Below are positions 7,377-15,721 of a stretch of DNA of 64,000 nt, piece by piece; the first letter of the stretch is position 1; every line of letters begins with the position of its first letter. The DNA is taken from the NCBI GenBank assembly GCA_041396245.1, contig JAWKYW010000005.1, positions 1 to 64,000 of the forward strand, read 5' to 3'. A model generated the notes under the pieces. The model was not told the origin of the DNA. It made no database searches and saw only the letters and a list, made by a program, of their open reading frames with translations. Position numbers and translations under genes: made by a program. This DNA comes from Desulfobacillus sp041396245. GTDB lineage: Bacteria; Pseudomonadota; Gammaproteobacteria; Burkholderiales; Rhodocyclaceae.

Positions 7377-9896
7377 ATGAACACGGGAGAAAAGTCAGTC
7401 CCCGCAATACGGCGGCAAGGCGGCGCGGCACTGCTCATCTTCGCCATCATCCTGGTGATGGGGGCGCTGACCTACCTCCTGAGCGGATTCTCGCCCGACC
7501 TGTCGGACGCCTCGCGCGAACGCAAAACCCAGGAAGCGCTGGCGCAGGCGCGGGAGGCGCTGATCGGGTATGCGCTGAAATACCGCGAGAGCCAGCCCGA
7601 CCGGATGTACGGCTACCTGCCGCTGCCGGATCTGGGTTCCTCGCGCAACAACAACGTCGGCTGCACCCTCGAGGGCTGCGACGCCAACACCTTCACCGGG
7701 CTCGCCTTCGACGCCAACGGCATCGGACCGAGCGTGGTCGGCCGCTTCCCCTGGCGCACGCTGGGCACCGGACCGCTGCGCGACGCCAACGGCGAATGCC
7801 TGTGGCTGATCGTCTCCTCGCTGCACAGCCGCATCCATGCCGCCCCGTTTCCCTACCTGCCGCCGATGAACTGGGACACCCTCGGCCAGTTCGACATCGT
7901 CGTCGCCAACGGCGGCGCCGCGCTCGCCTCGGCGCTGGCCGGTGCGCACGAGCGTCCGGTGGCGGTCGTCTTCTCTCCCGGCCCCCCCCTGACCGGCCAG
8001 AACCGCAGCCCTTCCGCGACGGACGACGTCACGGCCTGCGGCGGCAACTACGACGCCAGGAACTATCTCGACCCGTTCACCGCCACGGAACTGGTGGATG
8101 TCACCAACTATCTCGCCGGCGCCAACAGCGCGAGCGGTGCGAGCGGGGATTCCGACCCATCCAACGACCCGGACACGCCCAAGAAACTCACCGCCCAGGG
8201 CAAGGTCTTCTCCTCCGGCGGCAACTTCCTGCCGAACGCCTGCCAGGCGGGGGACTGCACCTTGCTCGCCAACGACCAGGGCCTGCCGCTCACCGTCGAT
8301 ACGCTTTTCGGCGCCCTCCGCAGGAACGCCTACTTCCGCAGCGACATCAATTCCATGCTCGACCGGATGGTGAACTGCCTGCGCGACAAGTTCGTCGCCG
8401 GCGGCTTCGTCCCCGCGCCGATCGGCGGCTATGCGCCGCCCGCCGACAAGAACGCCGGAAGGATTCCCAACGACACCTGCTACGACGGCAACCAGCCGCC
8501 GCTCGGCTACTACGACCACTACCGGGAAATGATTTTCGTCGCCAAACCGAACAGCGGCACCTTCACCGTCAACGGCGACGCCACCTGCGCCGGAGTCCTG
8601 ATTTTCGCCGGCCAGCGCGGCGCCGGCCAGCAGCGCGTCAGCGTTGCCGACCGCGACCTGCCGGCCAACTACCTGGAGGGCGCCAACCTGGCCAGCTTCA
8701 CCGGCCTCGGCGGCACTTTCGGCAGCGCCGGCGGCCCGACCCTGTTCGAAGCCCCCCCGCAGGCGGCCGAACAGGACATCGCCCGCTGCATTCCTGGCGG
8801 CAGCAGCTACACCCCCGTCACGTCGCAACCCCTCACCGACCTCGGCTTCGACCAGATCGTCGACTACGACGCCGCCACGCGCACGCTGACTCTCGGCCGG
8901 GAGAACGTCACCACCGGCAATGGCGCCGACGCCAACGCCCTCTTCGGCTGTGCCTGGTTCTCCGACGCGCGCAGCCTCGGCGGCGGTCTGCGCACCTATT
9001 TCCGCTTCCAGTTCAAGAAGGTCGGCACCAGCGTCGGCCTGAACGGCTTCGTCTACGCCCTCGCCGACGGCCTGAAAAACAACCTGACCCGCTGCGGCGC
9101 CGCCGGCAGCCATCTCGGCTACTCCGGTAACAACGGCGTGACCGGGATGATCGAGTTCCCGAAGATCGGCATCGAATTCGACCAGAGCCGCAATGCCGGC
9201 TTCAGCGAAGTGCCGAACCTCGCCATCAGCAACCCCGGTCGGAACGACCCGTGCGGAACATCAGGGGCAGGGTGCGCCGGCGTCGGCTACAACAGCCACG
9301 CCGCCATCGTTTACTGGGGGCACGAGGCCCCCAACTTCACCGACTCGGTCACCTTGCCGAACGACGACGACAACGTGCACGGCTACCCCACCGCGCCCAG
9401 TCTGGCCGGACCGCCACGCCCCCCGCGCAGCCATGCCGACCCGACGACCGAGACCGGCATCGAGTTTGTGAACCTGCGTGGCGACCCCGACGACAGCAGG
9501 CTCTACCACGTTCGTGTCGAATTGACCCCCACCGCCCGCAACGTCGATGGCGCCGATGCCCGCCTGAGCAACACCGTCATCAAGACCGAAGCCTGGATCC
9601 AGGCCAGCCCGGGCGCAGACCAGCTCGCCGCGCTCAAGAACACCACCCGCCCGATGAGCCTGCTGTACCCGGGATACGCCGCCACCCTGAGCGACACGGC
9701 GACGCTCTACGATGTCGCACTGACCTCCAGCTTCTGCGACGGTTCCACGCCCTGCCCGTCGGGCCAGGCCTGCGGCAGCGACAACATGTGCTATCGTCCG
9801 GCCCTGGAAAAAATCCAGCTCGGCTTCACCGGCTCGCAGCGCACCCAGGACCAGCAAGTGGAAATTTACGACTTCTTCACGACATGGCTGCCTTGA
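7377..9896 (+). CDS. Large pilin-like protein with C-terminal L-type-lectin-like domain (putative MSHA adhesin)
   Basis: 839 residues. A basic, pilin-like N-terminus (IRRQGGAALLIFAIILVMGA) gives one membrane helix at about 14-36. A Cys-containing passenger region follows. The last 350 or so residues resemble a legume/L-type lectin sandwich: YFRFQFKKVG, a G-Y-SG turn, IGIEFDQSRN, NSHAAIVYWG, YHVRVELT and finally IQLGFTGSQRTQDQQVEIYDFF. A six-Cys insert (CDGSTPCPSGQACGSDNMCY) interrupts it near residue 790. This would be a very large minor pilin displaying a sugar-binding or adhesive domain. It ends by overlapping the next pilin gene. The domain call is by pattern, not search. Confidence 0.6.
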   Translation: MNTGEKSVPAIRRQGGAALLIFAIILVMGALTYLLSGFSPDLSDASRERKTQEALAQAREALIGYALKYRESQPDRMYGYLPLPDLGSSRNNNVGCTLEGCDANTFTGLAFDANGIGPSVVGRFPWRTLGTGPLRDANGECLWLIVSSLHSRIHAAPFPYLPPMNWDTLGQFDIVVANGGAALASALAGAHERPVAVVFSPGPPLTGQNRSPSATDDVTACGGNYDARNYLDPFTATELVDVTNYLAGANSASGASGDSDPSNDPDTPKKLTAQGKVFSSGGNFLPNACQAGDCTLLANDQGLPLTVDTLFGALRRNAYFRSDINSMLDRMVNCLRDKFVAGGFVPAPIGGYAPPADKNAGRIPNDTCYDGNQPPLGYYDHYREMIFVAKPNSGTFTVNGDATCAGVLIFAGQRGAGQQRVSVADRDLPANYLEGANLASFTGLGGTFGSAGGPTLFEAPPQAAEQDIARCIPGGSSYTPVTSQPLTDLGFDQIVDYDAATRTLTLGRENVTTGNGADANALFGCAWFSDARSLGGGLRTYFRFQFKKVGTSVGLNGFVYALADGLKNNLTRCGAAGSHLGYSGNNGVTGMIEFPKIGIEFDQSRNAGFSEVPNLAISNPGRNDPCGTSGAGCAGVGYNSHAAIVYWGHEAPNFTDSVTLPNDDDNVHGYPTAPSLAGPPRPPRSHADPTTETGIEFVNLRGDPDDSRLYHVRVELTPTARNVDGADARLSNTVIKTEAWIQASPGADQLAALKNTTRPMSLLYPGYAATLSDTATLYDVALTSSFCDGSTPCPSGQACGSDNMCYRPALEKIQLGFTGSQRTQDQQVEIYDFFTTWLP

Positions 9897-10675
9897 AATA
9901 CGCCGTACCGCGCAGACCGACTTTTGGCTCCGGCATAACGCCCGCTTCGCAGGCATTAGCCTGCACCGAAACGCGGGGGCGTTTTGCGCGCGGCTTCACC
10001 CTCACCGAGATGGCGGTGGTGCTGGTGATCGTGGCGCTGCTCATCGCCGGCATGATGCTGCCGCTCTCGGCCCAGCAGGACATCCGTGCGCGGCAGGAAA
10101 GCGAACAGACGCTCAACGACATCCGCGATGCGCTGTACGGCTTCGCCATCGCCAACGGCCGTCTGCCGAGGCCGGCCACCTCGGCCACGAACGGCGCCGA
10201 GAACCCCGCCACCTGTGCCGACGATGCGGCCTGCAGCGGCTTCGTCCCCTGGGCCACGCTCGGCGTGCGCAAGCTCGACGGCTGGAACAAGCTCATCCGC
10301 TACAGCGTCACGCCCGCTTACGCGAACGCGGCGATCACGCTCGCCACGGTCGCCAACCGCACGGTGCAGACACGGGATGCCGGCGCCGCGCCCTACCTGG
10401 CCGGCCAGGCAGCCTGCAGTACCGCGAACCAGTGCGTGCCGGCCGTGATCTTCTCCCACGGCAAGAACAACTGGGGCACCAGCGAAACCGGCGCCGCCCT
10501 GCCGGACAGTTCGGCAACGAACGTCGACGAGGACGCCAACAACACGGGGCCGACGAGTTACTTCAGCCGCCTGCCCGGCACGGACGCCACCGGCGGCGAA
10601 TTCGACGACGTCGTCGTCTGGCTGCCGACGACCATCCTCTTCAACCGCCTGATCACCGCCGGCAAGCTGCCCTGA
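9884..10675 (+). CDS. Prepilin-type minor pilin/pseudopilin with unusually long leader
   Basis: 263 residues from ATG 9884, overlapping the stop of the lectin-like gene. The class III prepilin site is RG|FTLTEMAVVLVIVALLIAGMM, with Gly37 before Phe38 and Glu42 as the conserved Glu+5. A 36-residue pre-leader is far longer than the usual 5-25. No later ATG/GTG precedes the site in frame, so the long leader may be real. The body has four or more Cys and a GspH/pilin-like fold (LNDIRDALYGFAIANGRLP). It is probably a minor pilin partnered with the adhesin-like protein. Confidence 0.75.
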   Translation: MAALKYAVPRRPTFGSGITPASQALACTETRGRFARGFTLTEMAVVLVIVALLIAGMMLPLSAQQDIRARQESEQTLNDIRDALYGFAIANGRLPRPATSATNGAENPATCADDAACSGFVPWATLGVRKLDGWNKLIRYSVTPAYANAAITLATVANRTVQTRDAGAAPYLAGQAACSTANQCVPAVIFSHGKNNWGTSETGAALPDSSATNVDEDANNTGPTSYFSRLPGTDATGGEFDDVVVWLPTTILFNRLITAGKLP

Positions 10676-10860
10676 GCGCACGCGCGCCTCTTCTCCTGCG
10701 CCCCTTTCGAAAAGGCGAGGCGCCAGACATGCCGGCTGGCTCCCCCTGAAGCGCATAATCGATTTGCACTATGCCGCCATCCTTGCCAGCGCGGCGTAAT
10801 CCTGCGAAACTCCGCCCGAAGAACGGGGCCTTCCCCCGCAATACCCTTTCGGAGACCTGC

Positions 10861-12150
10861 ATGACGGGCGCTACGCCCCTCCTTGAACGGCTGCGCAGCG
10901 CCGGCATCGACCCCAACGACAGCGAGGAGCTGCGACTGAACAAGTCGCTGCTGATGTTCGCCACGGGCCTGGCCAGCGTCGCCTCGATGCTGTGGCTGGT
11001 GATCTACTGGAGCCTCGGCCCGCAGCTGTCCTCGAACCTGCCCTTCGCCTTCCAGATCCTGCTGGCGGTCAACCTGGCCATCTACCTGAAGTGGGGGAAC
11101 TTCGATTTCTTCCGCATGAGCCAGCTCTCGCTGTTCCTGTTCTTCCCCTTCGTGGTGCAGTGGAGCATCGGCAATTTCATTTCGGCCTCCGGCATCACCA
11201 TCTGGGGGCTGCTGGCGCCGGTCGGGGCGATCCTGTTCATGGGCACGCGCGAGGCGTTCGCCTGGTTCATCGCCTACCTTTTCCTGCTGGCGATGTCGGG
11301 TTTTTTCGATTTCCACCTGGCTTCGACGGAGATCAGCACCAAGCAGCCCATCCCCATCCAGACGGCGGTGGTCTTCTTCGCCCTGAATTTCGCCGCGGTG
11401 TCGACCATCGTCTTCCTGCTGCTGCGCTTCGCCACCCAGGAGAAGCAGAAGGCGCAGGCGCGCATGGACGAAGCCCACCGCCTGCTGCAGATCGAGCAGG
11501 AGCGCTCGGAGCGGCTGCTGCTGAACATCCTGCCGGGCAGCGTCGCCGAGCGGCTGAAGAACAGCAACCAGACCATCGCCGACGGCTTCGCCGACGTGAC
11601 GGTGATGTTCGCCGACATCGTGAACTTCACGCAGGTGGCCGAAGGCATGGCGCCGACGCAGGTGTTCGCCATGCTCAACCGCATCTTCTCCTCCTTCGAC
11701 GAGCTGGCGGAACGGCACGGCCTGGAGAAGATCAAGACCATCGGCGACGCCTACATGGTGGCCGGCGGCCTCAACGACGGCGACATCGACTATTCGGATG
11801 CCATCGCCGACATGGCGCTGGCGATGCGCGACCTGCTGCACCGCGATTTCACGGTGAATGAATCCCACCTGGAGGTGCGCATCGGCATCGGCACCGGGCC
11901 GGTGGTGGCCGGCGTGGTCGGCAAGAAGAAATTCATCTACGACCTGTGGGGCGACACGGTGAACATCGCCAGCCGCATCACCTCGGAGGGCGTGCCCGGC
12001 ATGATCCAGGTGGATACCGTCACCTGGCGCCGCCTGAAAGACCGCTTCGACTTCCACGAGCCGCAGACCATCTATCTCAAGGGCAAGGGCGAGACGGAGG
12101 TGCACCGCCTGATCGGCCGGAGGGGCGCTGCCGGGGAAGCGGGGGCGTAG
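10861..12150 (+). CDS. Membrane-bound class III adenylate cyclase
   Basis: 429 residues from ATG 10861, which has GGAG about 8 bases upstream. About five or six transmembrane helices (about 45-190) and a short coiled linker (about 205-235) precede a cyclase homology domain. Metal-binding Asp252 (FADIVNFT) and Asp296 (KTIGDAYM) are present. Lys in EKIKTIG and Asp in YDLWGDTVN are the adenine-type specificity residues, and Arg in NIASRI is the transition-state Arg. It should make cAMP from ATP at the inner membrane. It follows the pilus operon after a 185-base gap, so a link to pilus control is only suggestive. Confidence 0.9.
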   Translation: MTGATPLLERLRSAGIDPNDSEELRLNKSLLMFATGLASVASMLWLVIYWSLGPQLSSNLPFAFQILLAVNLAIYLKWGNFDFFRMSQLSLFLFFPFVVQWSIGNFISASGITIWGLLAPVGAILFMGTREAFAWFIAYLFLLAMSGFFDFHLASTEISTKQPIPIQTAVVFFALNFAAVSTIVFLLLRFATQEKQKAQARMDEAHRLLQIEQERSERLLLNILPGSVAERLKNSNQTIADGFADVTVMFADIVNFTQVAEGMAPTQVFAMLNRIFSSFDELAERHGLEKIKTIGDAYMVAGGLNDGDIDYSDAIADMALAMRDLLHRDFTVNESHLEVRIGIGTGPVVAGVVGKKKFIYDLWGDTVNIASRITSEGVPGMIQVDTVTWRRLKDRFDFHEPQTIYLKGKGETEVHRLIGRRGAAGEAGA

Positions 12151-12154
12151 TCTT

Positions 12155-12268
12155 AGGCCGAAGTCGGGCTGAAGCCCGACCTGCGGACATCCCGTTCGCC
12201 CCATGTAGGTCGGCCTTCAGGCCGACAACAGCGACGGCCGAAGTCGGGCTGAAGCCCGGCCTACTGGC
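12155..12268. repeat. Cluster of three REP-like palindromes
   Basis: Three alternating copies of the GTAGGTCGG(C/G)CTTCAG(G/C)CCGAC type palindrome, at about 12155-12186, 12205-12233 and 12237-12266, lie between convergent genes. The last copy runs into the sensor kinase gene and supplies its TAG stop codon at 12261-12263. Confidence 0.85.
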
Positions 12269-13988
12269 CCGCTTCGGGCTGGCGCAATTCGAAACACACC
12301 CGCCCCGCCTCGTTGCTGGCGACCTTCAATTCATAGCCGTAGAACTCCGCATGCCGGGCGGCCTGGTAGAGGCCGATGCCGAGGCCGGCGCCGGAGGCGA
12401 CGGGCGCGTGGAACAGGTTCTCCGCCAACTCGGCCGGGATGGCCTGGCCGTCGTCGCAGACGGTCAGCGCCGGCCGCGCCCCGGCGGCGAAGGCCACGCG
12501 GATCCGCACTGCCGGCGCTTCGCGTTTCTTGGCCAGGGCGTTCTCCAGCAGGTTCTCCGCCGCGCTGTTGAACAGCGTGACGGGCAGCCGCAGCCCGGGA
12601 TCGATCGGCCCGGCCTCGAAGCGCACCCCGGCCTGGGCGTAGCGGGCCTGCAGCCCCGCCCACCATGGGCCGGCGGGGACGAATTGCGCGCCCTCCAGTT
12701 CCGGGCGCCTGAGCTTGTCCAGCGTCTGCTGCAGCCGCTGGGCGATGACGGGCAGCTGGCGCCGCAGCAGGGCCTGGTATTCCGGCGAGGAGGATTCCCC
12801 TTCGCCGGCCGCCGCCAGGCACAGGGCGTTGAGCGACTGCAGGAGGTTCTTCACGTCGTGGGTCAGGCGCGCGCCGGTCTGGTGGATGGCCTTGACGTAG
12901 CTCAGCTGCTGCAACTCGCGGGCGCGCAGCTTGGCCTCGTAGAATTCGCCGAGCAACTGCACCAGCAGGTTGAAATGCCAGTTCAGCGCCGGGCTGAGCG
13001 GCTGCTGGGAGAAGATGGCCAGCGTCAGCGGCCCGTGGCGGAATTCGCTGCGCAGGCCTTCCTGCCGGCCGGAGACGCCGGCGCCGTCCGGGGCGCGCCA
13101 GTCGCAGCCGTTCACCCAGGGCAGGCGGGCCATGCCCTCCAGCGACTGGGCGAGGAATTTCTCCGGCTGGTCCTCCCGCTGCATGTTGTCGGCCAGCTCG
13201 TGCAGCCAGCGCTCGAAGGGCAGCCCCAGCGACAGCATGTAGCGGGAAAAGAACACGCCGAGGCCGGCGAAGCCGAGCCGCGGATTCCACGCCCAGGCCA
13301 TCAGCAGCAGGACCGCCGAGAAGGCGATGATGGTGAAGACCAGCGATTCGAAATAGCCGCGCTTGAGCAGCAGCATGGCCGCGATGCTGCCCAGCACCAT
13401 CACCGCCAGCAGGAGGAGGATGAAGGTGCTGTAGACGAAATCGACCACTTCCGCCTCGCCCTCGGCCTCCTGCTCGACCGGCAGCAGCGCCATCACGGCG
13501 AACAGCGCCGGCAGCACGTACTGGACCAGGATGCGGAACTCGTCGCTCACCGCGAGGGGGCCGGGCAGCACCTGCGGCACCAGGACGACCAGCAGCACGC
13601 TGATCAGATAGGCCAGGACGAGGAGGTAGAAGAGCTTGGCCATCCTGCCGGCGAAGAAGAACACCTTGCCGCCGACGATGCCGGCCAGCACCATCACCCA
13701 CAGGATCAGCATCCAGTTGCTGGCCCACCAGGTGGTGACGGCGACCAACCCGGCGATCACCGCCAGTTCCGGCGCGCTGAGGCGACGTTCGGCCCGCACG
13801 AAGGGTTGCCAGAGGATGAACAGGCCGATATGCATCACCAGCAGGGTACGGCCGACGCCGCTGTCGACGCCCTGCAGCAGCAGCAGGTGCAGCAGGCCGA
13901 GCAGGCCCAGCAGCACCCAGCGGCGCTGGGCGTGGGTCAGGTGGGCGAAGGTGGAAATCCCTCCCTTCATGGCGGGCCTTGTCGGCAT
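12261..13988 (-). CDS. PilS-like membrane sensor histidine kinase (orphan)
   Basis: 575 residues (or 569 from the second ATG). The N-terminal half holds about eight hydrophobic helices to roughly residue 240. A GAF-like stretch is followed by a dimerisation/phosphoacceptor motif with His377 (TGARLTHDVKNLLQSL). The HATPase part has the N box (AAENLLENALAKK), G1 (DDGQAIP) and G2 (GLGIGLY). No response regulator is adjacent. The multi-helix N-terminus and the divergent pilin gene with a sigma-54 promoter recall PilS of the PilS/PilR system, but that is inference. Its stop codon lies in a REP element. Confidence 0.75.
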   Translation of the reverse strand: MPTRPAMKGGISTFAHLTHAQRRWVLLGLLGLLHLLLLQGVDSGVGRTLLVMHIGLFILWQPFVRAERRLSAPELAVIAGLVAVTTWWASNWMLILWVMVLAGIVGGKVFFFAGRMAKLFYLLVLAYLISVLLVVLVPQVLPGPLAVSDEFRILVQYVLPALFAVMALLPVEQEAEGEAEVVDFVYSTFILLLLAVMVLGSIAAMLLLKRGYFESLVFTIIAFSAVLLLMAWAWNPRLGFAGLGVFFSRYMLSLGLPFERWLHELADNMQREDQPEKFLAQSLEGMARLPWVNGCDWRAPDGAGVSGRQEGLRSEFRHGPLTLAIFSQQPLSPALNWHFNLLVQLLGEFYEAKLRARELQQLSYVKAIHQTGARLTHDVKNLLQSLNALCLAAAGEGESSSPEYQALLRRQLPVIAQRLQQTLDKLRRPELEGAQFVPAGPWWAGLQARYAQAGVRFEAGPIDPGLRLPVTLFNSAAENLLENALAKKREAPAVRIRVAFAAGARPALTVCDDGQAIPAELAENLFHAPVASGAGLGIGLYQAARHAEFYGYELKVASNEAGRVCFELRQPEAGQ

Positions 13989-14067
13989 GGCGACAGTATT
14001 GTCGAAAGCCTGACAGGTTTCCGTGAAATATTCACAGTAAACGGCCAGAATCAGCGCTTTGGCGGGG

Positions 14068-14083
14068 TGGCACCATACTTGCT
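14068..14083 (+). promoter_or_regulatory. Sigma-54 (-24/-12) promoter of the pilin gene
   Basis: TGGCAC-N5-TTGCT matches the RpoN consensus including spacing. It lies 35 bases upstream of the GTG of the pilin gene at 14118, with an AGGAGA ribosome site in between. Sigma-54 promoters are characteristic of pilA-type major pilin genes under PilR control. Confidence 0.85.
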
Positions 14084-14117
14084 AAAGGATAATCGTGGTT
14101 CAACTCAGGAGAATACC

Positions 14118-14786
14118 GTGAGACATAAACAAATGGGCTTCACCCTGGTCGAAATCGCCATCGTACTGGTGATCATCGGCCTCTTGCTGGGCGGCGTGTT
14201 GAAGGGACAGGAACTGATCAATAGCGCGAAGGTGAAAAACTTCGCCAACGACTTCCGGAACATCCCGCTGTTCATTTACGGGTATCAGGATCGCTACAAG
14301 GCCCTGCCCGGAGACGATGCCCAGGTCGCAACTCATGTTTCGGGCGCAACGCTGGCGACCACTCCGGCCGGCACCCAGGGCAATGGCGTGATCAACGGCG
14401 TCTGGGATACCACCACCGCAACCGACGAAACGGCACTTTTCTGGCAGCATGTCAGGTTGGCCAATTTCGCGGCCGGTCCCACCAGCACCGCCGATGCCGC
14501 TTACTACCCGACCAATGCCGATGGCGGACGCATCGGCATCGAATCCGGCACTGGCGGCGGCGCCGAATTCATCACCGGCCTGACCGGCACTTACGTCATA
14601 TGCTCGCGCGGCATCCTCGGCAAGTTTGCCAAACAGCTCGACACGACGGTCGATGATGGCAATACCGCGGCGGGATCAATGCGCCTAGTGGCTTCGACGG
14701 TTGTCGGCACGACTCGCAATACCGCGCCGGTGACGACCGCTCTCACCGACGACGCCACGTCCTACACAGTCTGCATGGCCTTCTAA
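14118..14786 (+). CDS. Type IV pilin, probable major pilin
   Basis: 222 residues from GTG 14118 with AGGAGA 5 bases upstream. The pre-leader VRHKQMG is seven residues, cleaved before FTLVEIAIVLVIIGLLLGGVL; Glu+5 is present. The C-terminal Cys pair (YVICSRG and YTVCMAF) would form the D-loop disulfide. It belongs to the prepilin family with KNFANDFRNIPLFIYGYQDRYKALPGDD, common in betaproteobacterial MSHA-like systems. It stands alone behind a sigma-54 promoter and ends at a clear intrinsic terminator, consistent with strong independent expression. Confidence 0.85.
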   Translation: MRHKQMGFTLVEIAIVLVIIGLLLGGVLKGQELINSAKVKNFANDFRNIPLFIYGYQDRYKALPGDDAQVATHVSGATLATTPAGTQGNGVINGVWDTTTATDETALFWQHVRLANFAAGPTSTADAAYYPTNADGGRIGIESGTGGGAEFITGLTGTYVICSRGILGKFAKQLDTTVDDGNTAAGSMRLVASTVVGTTRNTAPVTTALTDDATSYTVCMAF

Positions 14787-14830
14787 AAGAAACTGGATAG
14801 AGCGGAAAACCGGCGAAAACCGGGGGAAAA

Positions 14831-14848
14831 CCGGGGACAGACCCCGAT
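14831..14848. repeat. Short palindrome GGGGACAGACCCC, copy 1
   Basis: A copy of CCGGGGACAGACCCCG, which recurs at 15576-15600 with full AAAACCGGGG/CCCCGGTTTT arms. Such GGGGTCTGTCCCC palindromes are dispersed in many proteobacteria. It sits after the pilin stop, before the terminator. Confidence 0.6.
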
Positions 14849-14873
14849 TTCTCCCTCGATTTCTCCCCAGACC

Positions 14874-14904
14874 AAAAAGCCCGCCGCGAACCGGCGGGCT
14901 TTTT
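14874..14904 (+). terminator. Intrinsic terminator after the pilin gene
   Basis: AGCCCGCCG-CGAAC-CGGCGGGCT stem flanked by AAAAA and TTTTT, 88 bases after the pilin stop; usable in both directions. Confidence 0.85.
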
Positions 14905-14923
14905 CATTTACGTCCCTCCCGCA

Positions 14924-14966
14924 AAAGTCAGTCCCCGCAGGACGGCGGCAAATCCAGGCCGCGGCG
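14924..14966 (+). repeat. 43-bp accessory repeat, copy 1
   Basis: Begins AAAGTCAGTCCCCGCAGGAC, continues GGCGGCAAATCC and ends GGCCGCGGCG. A nearly identical full copy is at 16870-16912 and a shorter one at 15619-15644. The copies bracket the DUF4258/DUF2283 pair and the first nucleotidyltransferase gene. Confidence 0.8.
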
Positions 14967-14967
14967 T

Positions 14968-15040
14968 CTAAACCTCAAGCAGCTTCCGCATCGCCCGCAC
15001 ATCGCCATGCAGCGAGGTCAGCGCTTTGCTTGACCTGGAA
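14968..15040 (-). pseudogene. Possible C-terminal gene remnant
   Basis: On the minus strand a coding-like tail reads ...SKALTSLHGDVRAMRKLLEV followed by TAG at 14968. It abuts the 43-bp repeat and has no start of its own. It looks like the end of a gene whose body was lost. The family is not recognised; the call rests on the coding-like look only. Confidence 0.3.
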
Positions 15041-15058
15041 CTGGCAAGTCCCTATGCT
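15030..15058 (+). promoter_or_regulatory. Sigma-70 promoter of the DUF4258/DUF2283 pair
   Basis: TTGACC-N17-TATGCT, with the predicted transcript start only about 10 bases before the TTG start codon, so the ribosome site AGGAGA (15065-15070) would lie at the very 5' end of the message. Confidence 0.55.
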
Positions 15059-15075
15059 TTCCGCAGGAGATTGTA

Positions 15076-15345
15076 TTGGCAGATTTTTTCGGCAAGCGCT
15101 TCGGCAAGAATGTGTGGATAACCCGCCATGCCCGCGAAAGCATACTGCGCCGAAATGTCGATGCCGACACGCTTGAACGGGTCATCGAGGAAGGCGAAAT
15201 CAAGCGCCGGGACGAGGTAAGCCTGTGGGTTTTCATGAGCATGCAGGGTCGGGCTGACAACTTGATCTGCGCTGCCATGGTCGAACAGGCGGCCATGATC
15301 GTGAAGACGGTCATGATTAACCGGGAACTGGAGGATGAAACATGA
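15076..15345 (+). CDS. DUF4258-like small protein (putative toxin of a TA pair)
   Basis: 89 residues from TTG 15076 with AGGAGA 5 bases upstream. HARESILRRNVDADTLERVIEEGEI...YS-like beta strands resemble DUF4258/RelE-superfamily small proteins. The stop overlaps the ATG of the DUF2283 gene (ATGA), the usual arrangement of this two-gene module. Such pairs are predicted toxin-antitoxin systems; no activity is established for this family, so the toxin role is inference. It lies in an accessory island bounded by short repeats. Confidence 0.6.
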   Translation: MADFFGKRFGKNVWITRHARESILRRNVDADTLERVIEEGEIKRRDEVSLWVFMSMQGRADNLICAAMVEQAAMIVKTVMINRELEDET

Positions 15346-15545
15346 GAATCGAATACGACGCCCAGGATGACATCCTCCACATCGAGTTCTCGAAGGAACC
15401 CATCGTCAAGGATGTTTCCCATGGCTGGAACGTCAATGTCGGCTATGCGGCAAACGGCATCGCGGAAATCACGATTCTGGATGCCAAGGCGGCTGGCTAC
15501 CTGCCGTTGGAAAACGCGAAGGATTTGCTGTCTCTCGCGGCGTAA
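15342..15545 (+). CDS. DUF2283 family protein (putative antitoxin partner)
   Basis: 67 residues: MRIEYDAQDDILHIEF...NVNVGYAANGIAEITILDAKAAGYLPLENAKDL matches the DUF2283 pattern (Y-D-x-x-x-D-x-L-x-I followed by G-x-x-x-x-x-EILxA). It is translationally coupled to the DUF4258-like gene by ATGA overlap. An intrinsic-terminator-like palindrome follows at 15576. Confidence 0.75.
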   Translation: MRIEYDAQDDILHIEFSKEPIVKDVSHGWNVNVGYAANGIAEITILDAKAAGYLPLENAKDLLSLAA

Positions 15546-15575
15546 ACCAGCCCGCGGCGGCGGAAAACCGCGGCG

Positions 15576-15600
15576 AAAACCGGGGACAGACCCCGGTTTT
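15576..15600. repeat. Palindrome AAAACCGGGG-ACAGA-CCCCGGTTTT (copy 2), terminator-like
   Basis: Perfect 10-bp arms around ACAGA, ending in TTTTCC on the plus strand. It belongs to the same palindrome family as 14831-14848. Located 30 bases after the DUF2283 stop, it could also stop transcription of that pair. Confidence 0.65.
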
Positions 15601-15618
15601 CCTTTTCCGGCTCCCGCA

Positions 15619-15644
15619 AAAGTCAGCCCCCGCAGGACGGCGGC
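15619..15644 (+). repeat. 43-bp accessory repeat, shortened copy 2
   Basis: AAAGTCAGCCCCCGCAGGAC followed by GGCGGC; it separates the DUF2283 gene from the first nucleotidyltransferase-fold gene. Confidence 0.7.
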
Positions 15645-15721
15645 ATGATTCGTGACTACGAGTTTCCTTCATCTGCGGCCTTTCGCCCCGATTGAAGGAA
15701 ACTCAGCGGGTTCCGATCGTT

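Noticed and set aside
14958..14973. GCGTCTAAAC near the first 43-bp repeat as an ECF -10 element
   Set aside because: No -35 element at the right distance, and the bases belong to the repeat and an adjacent gene remnant.
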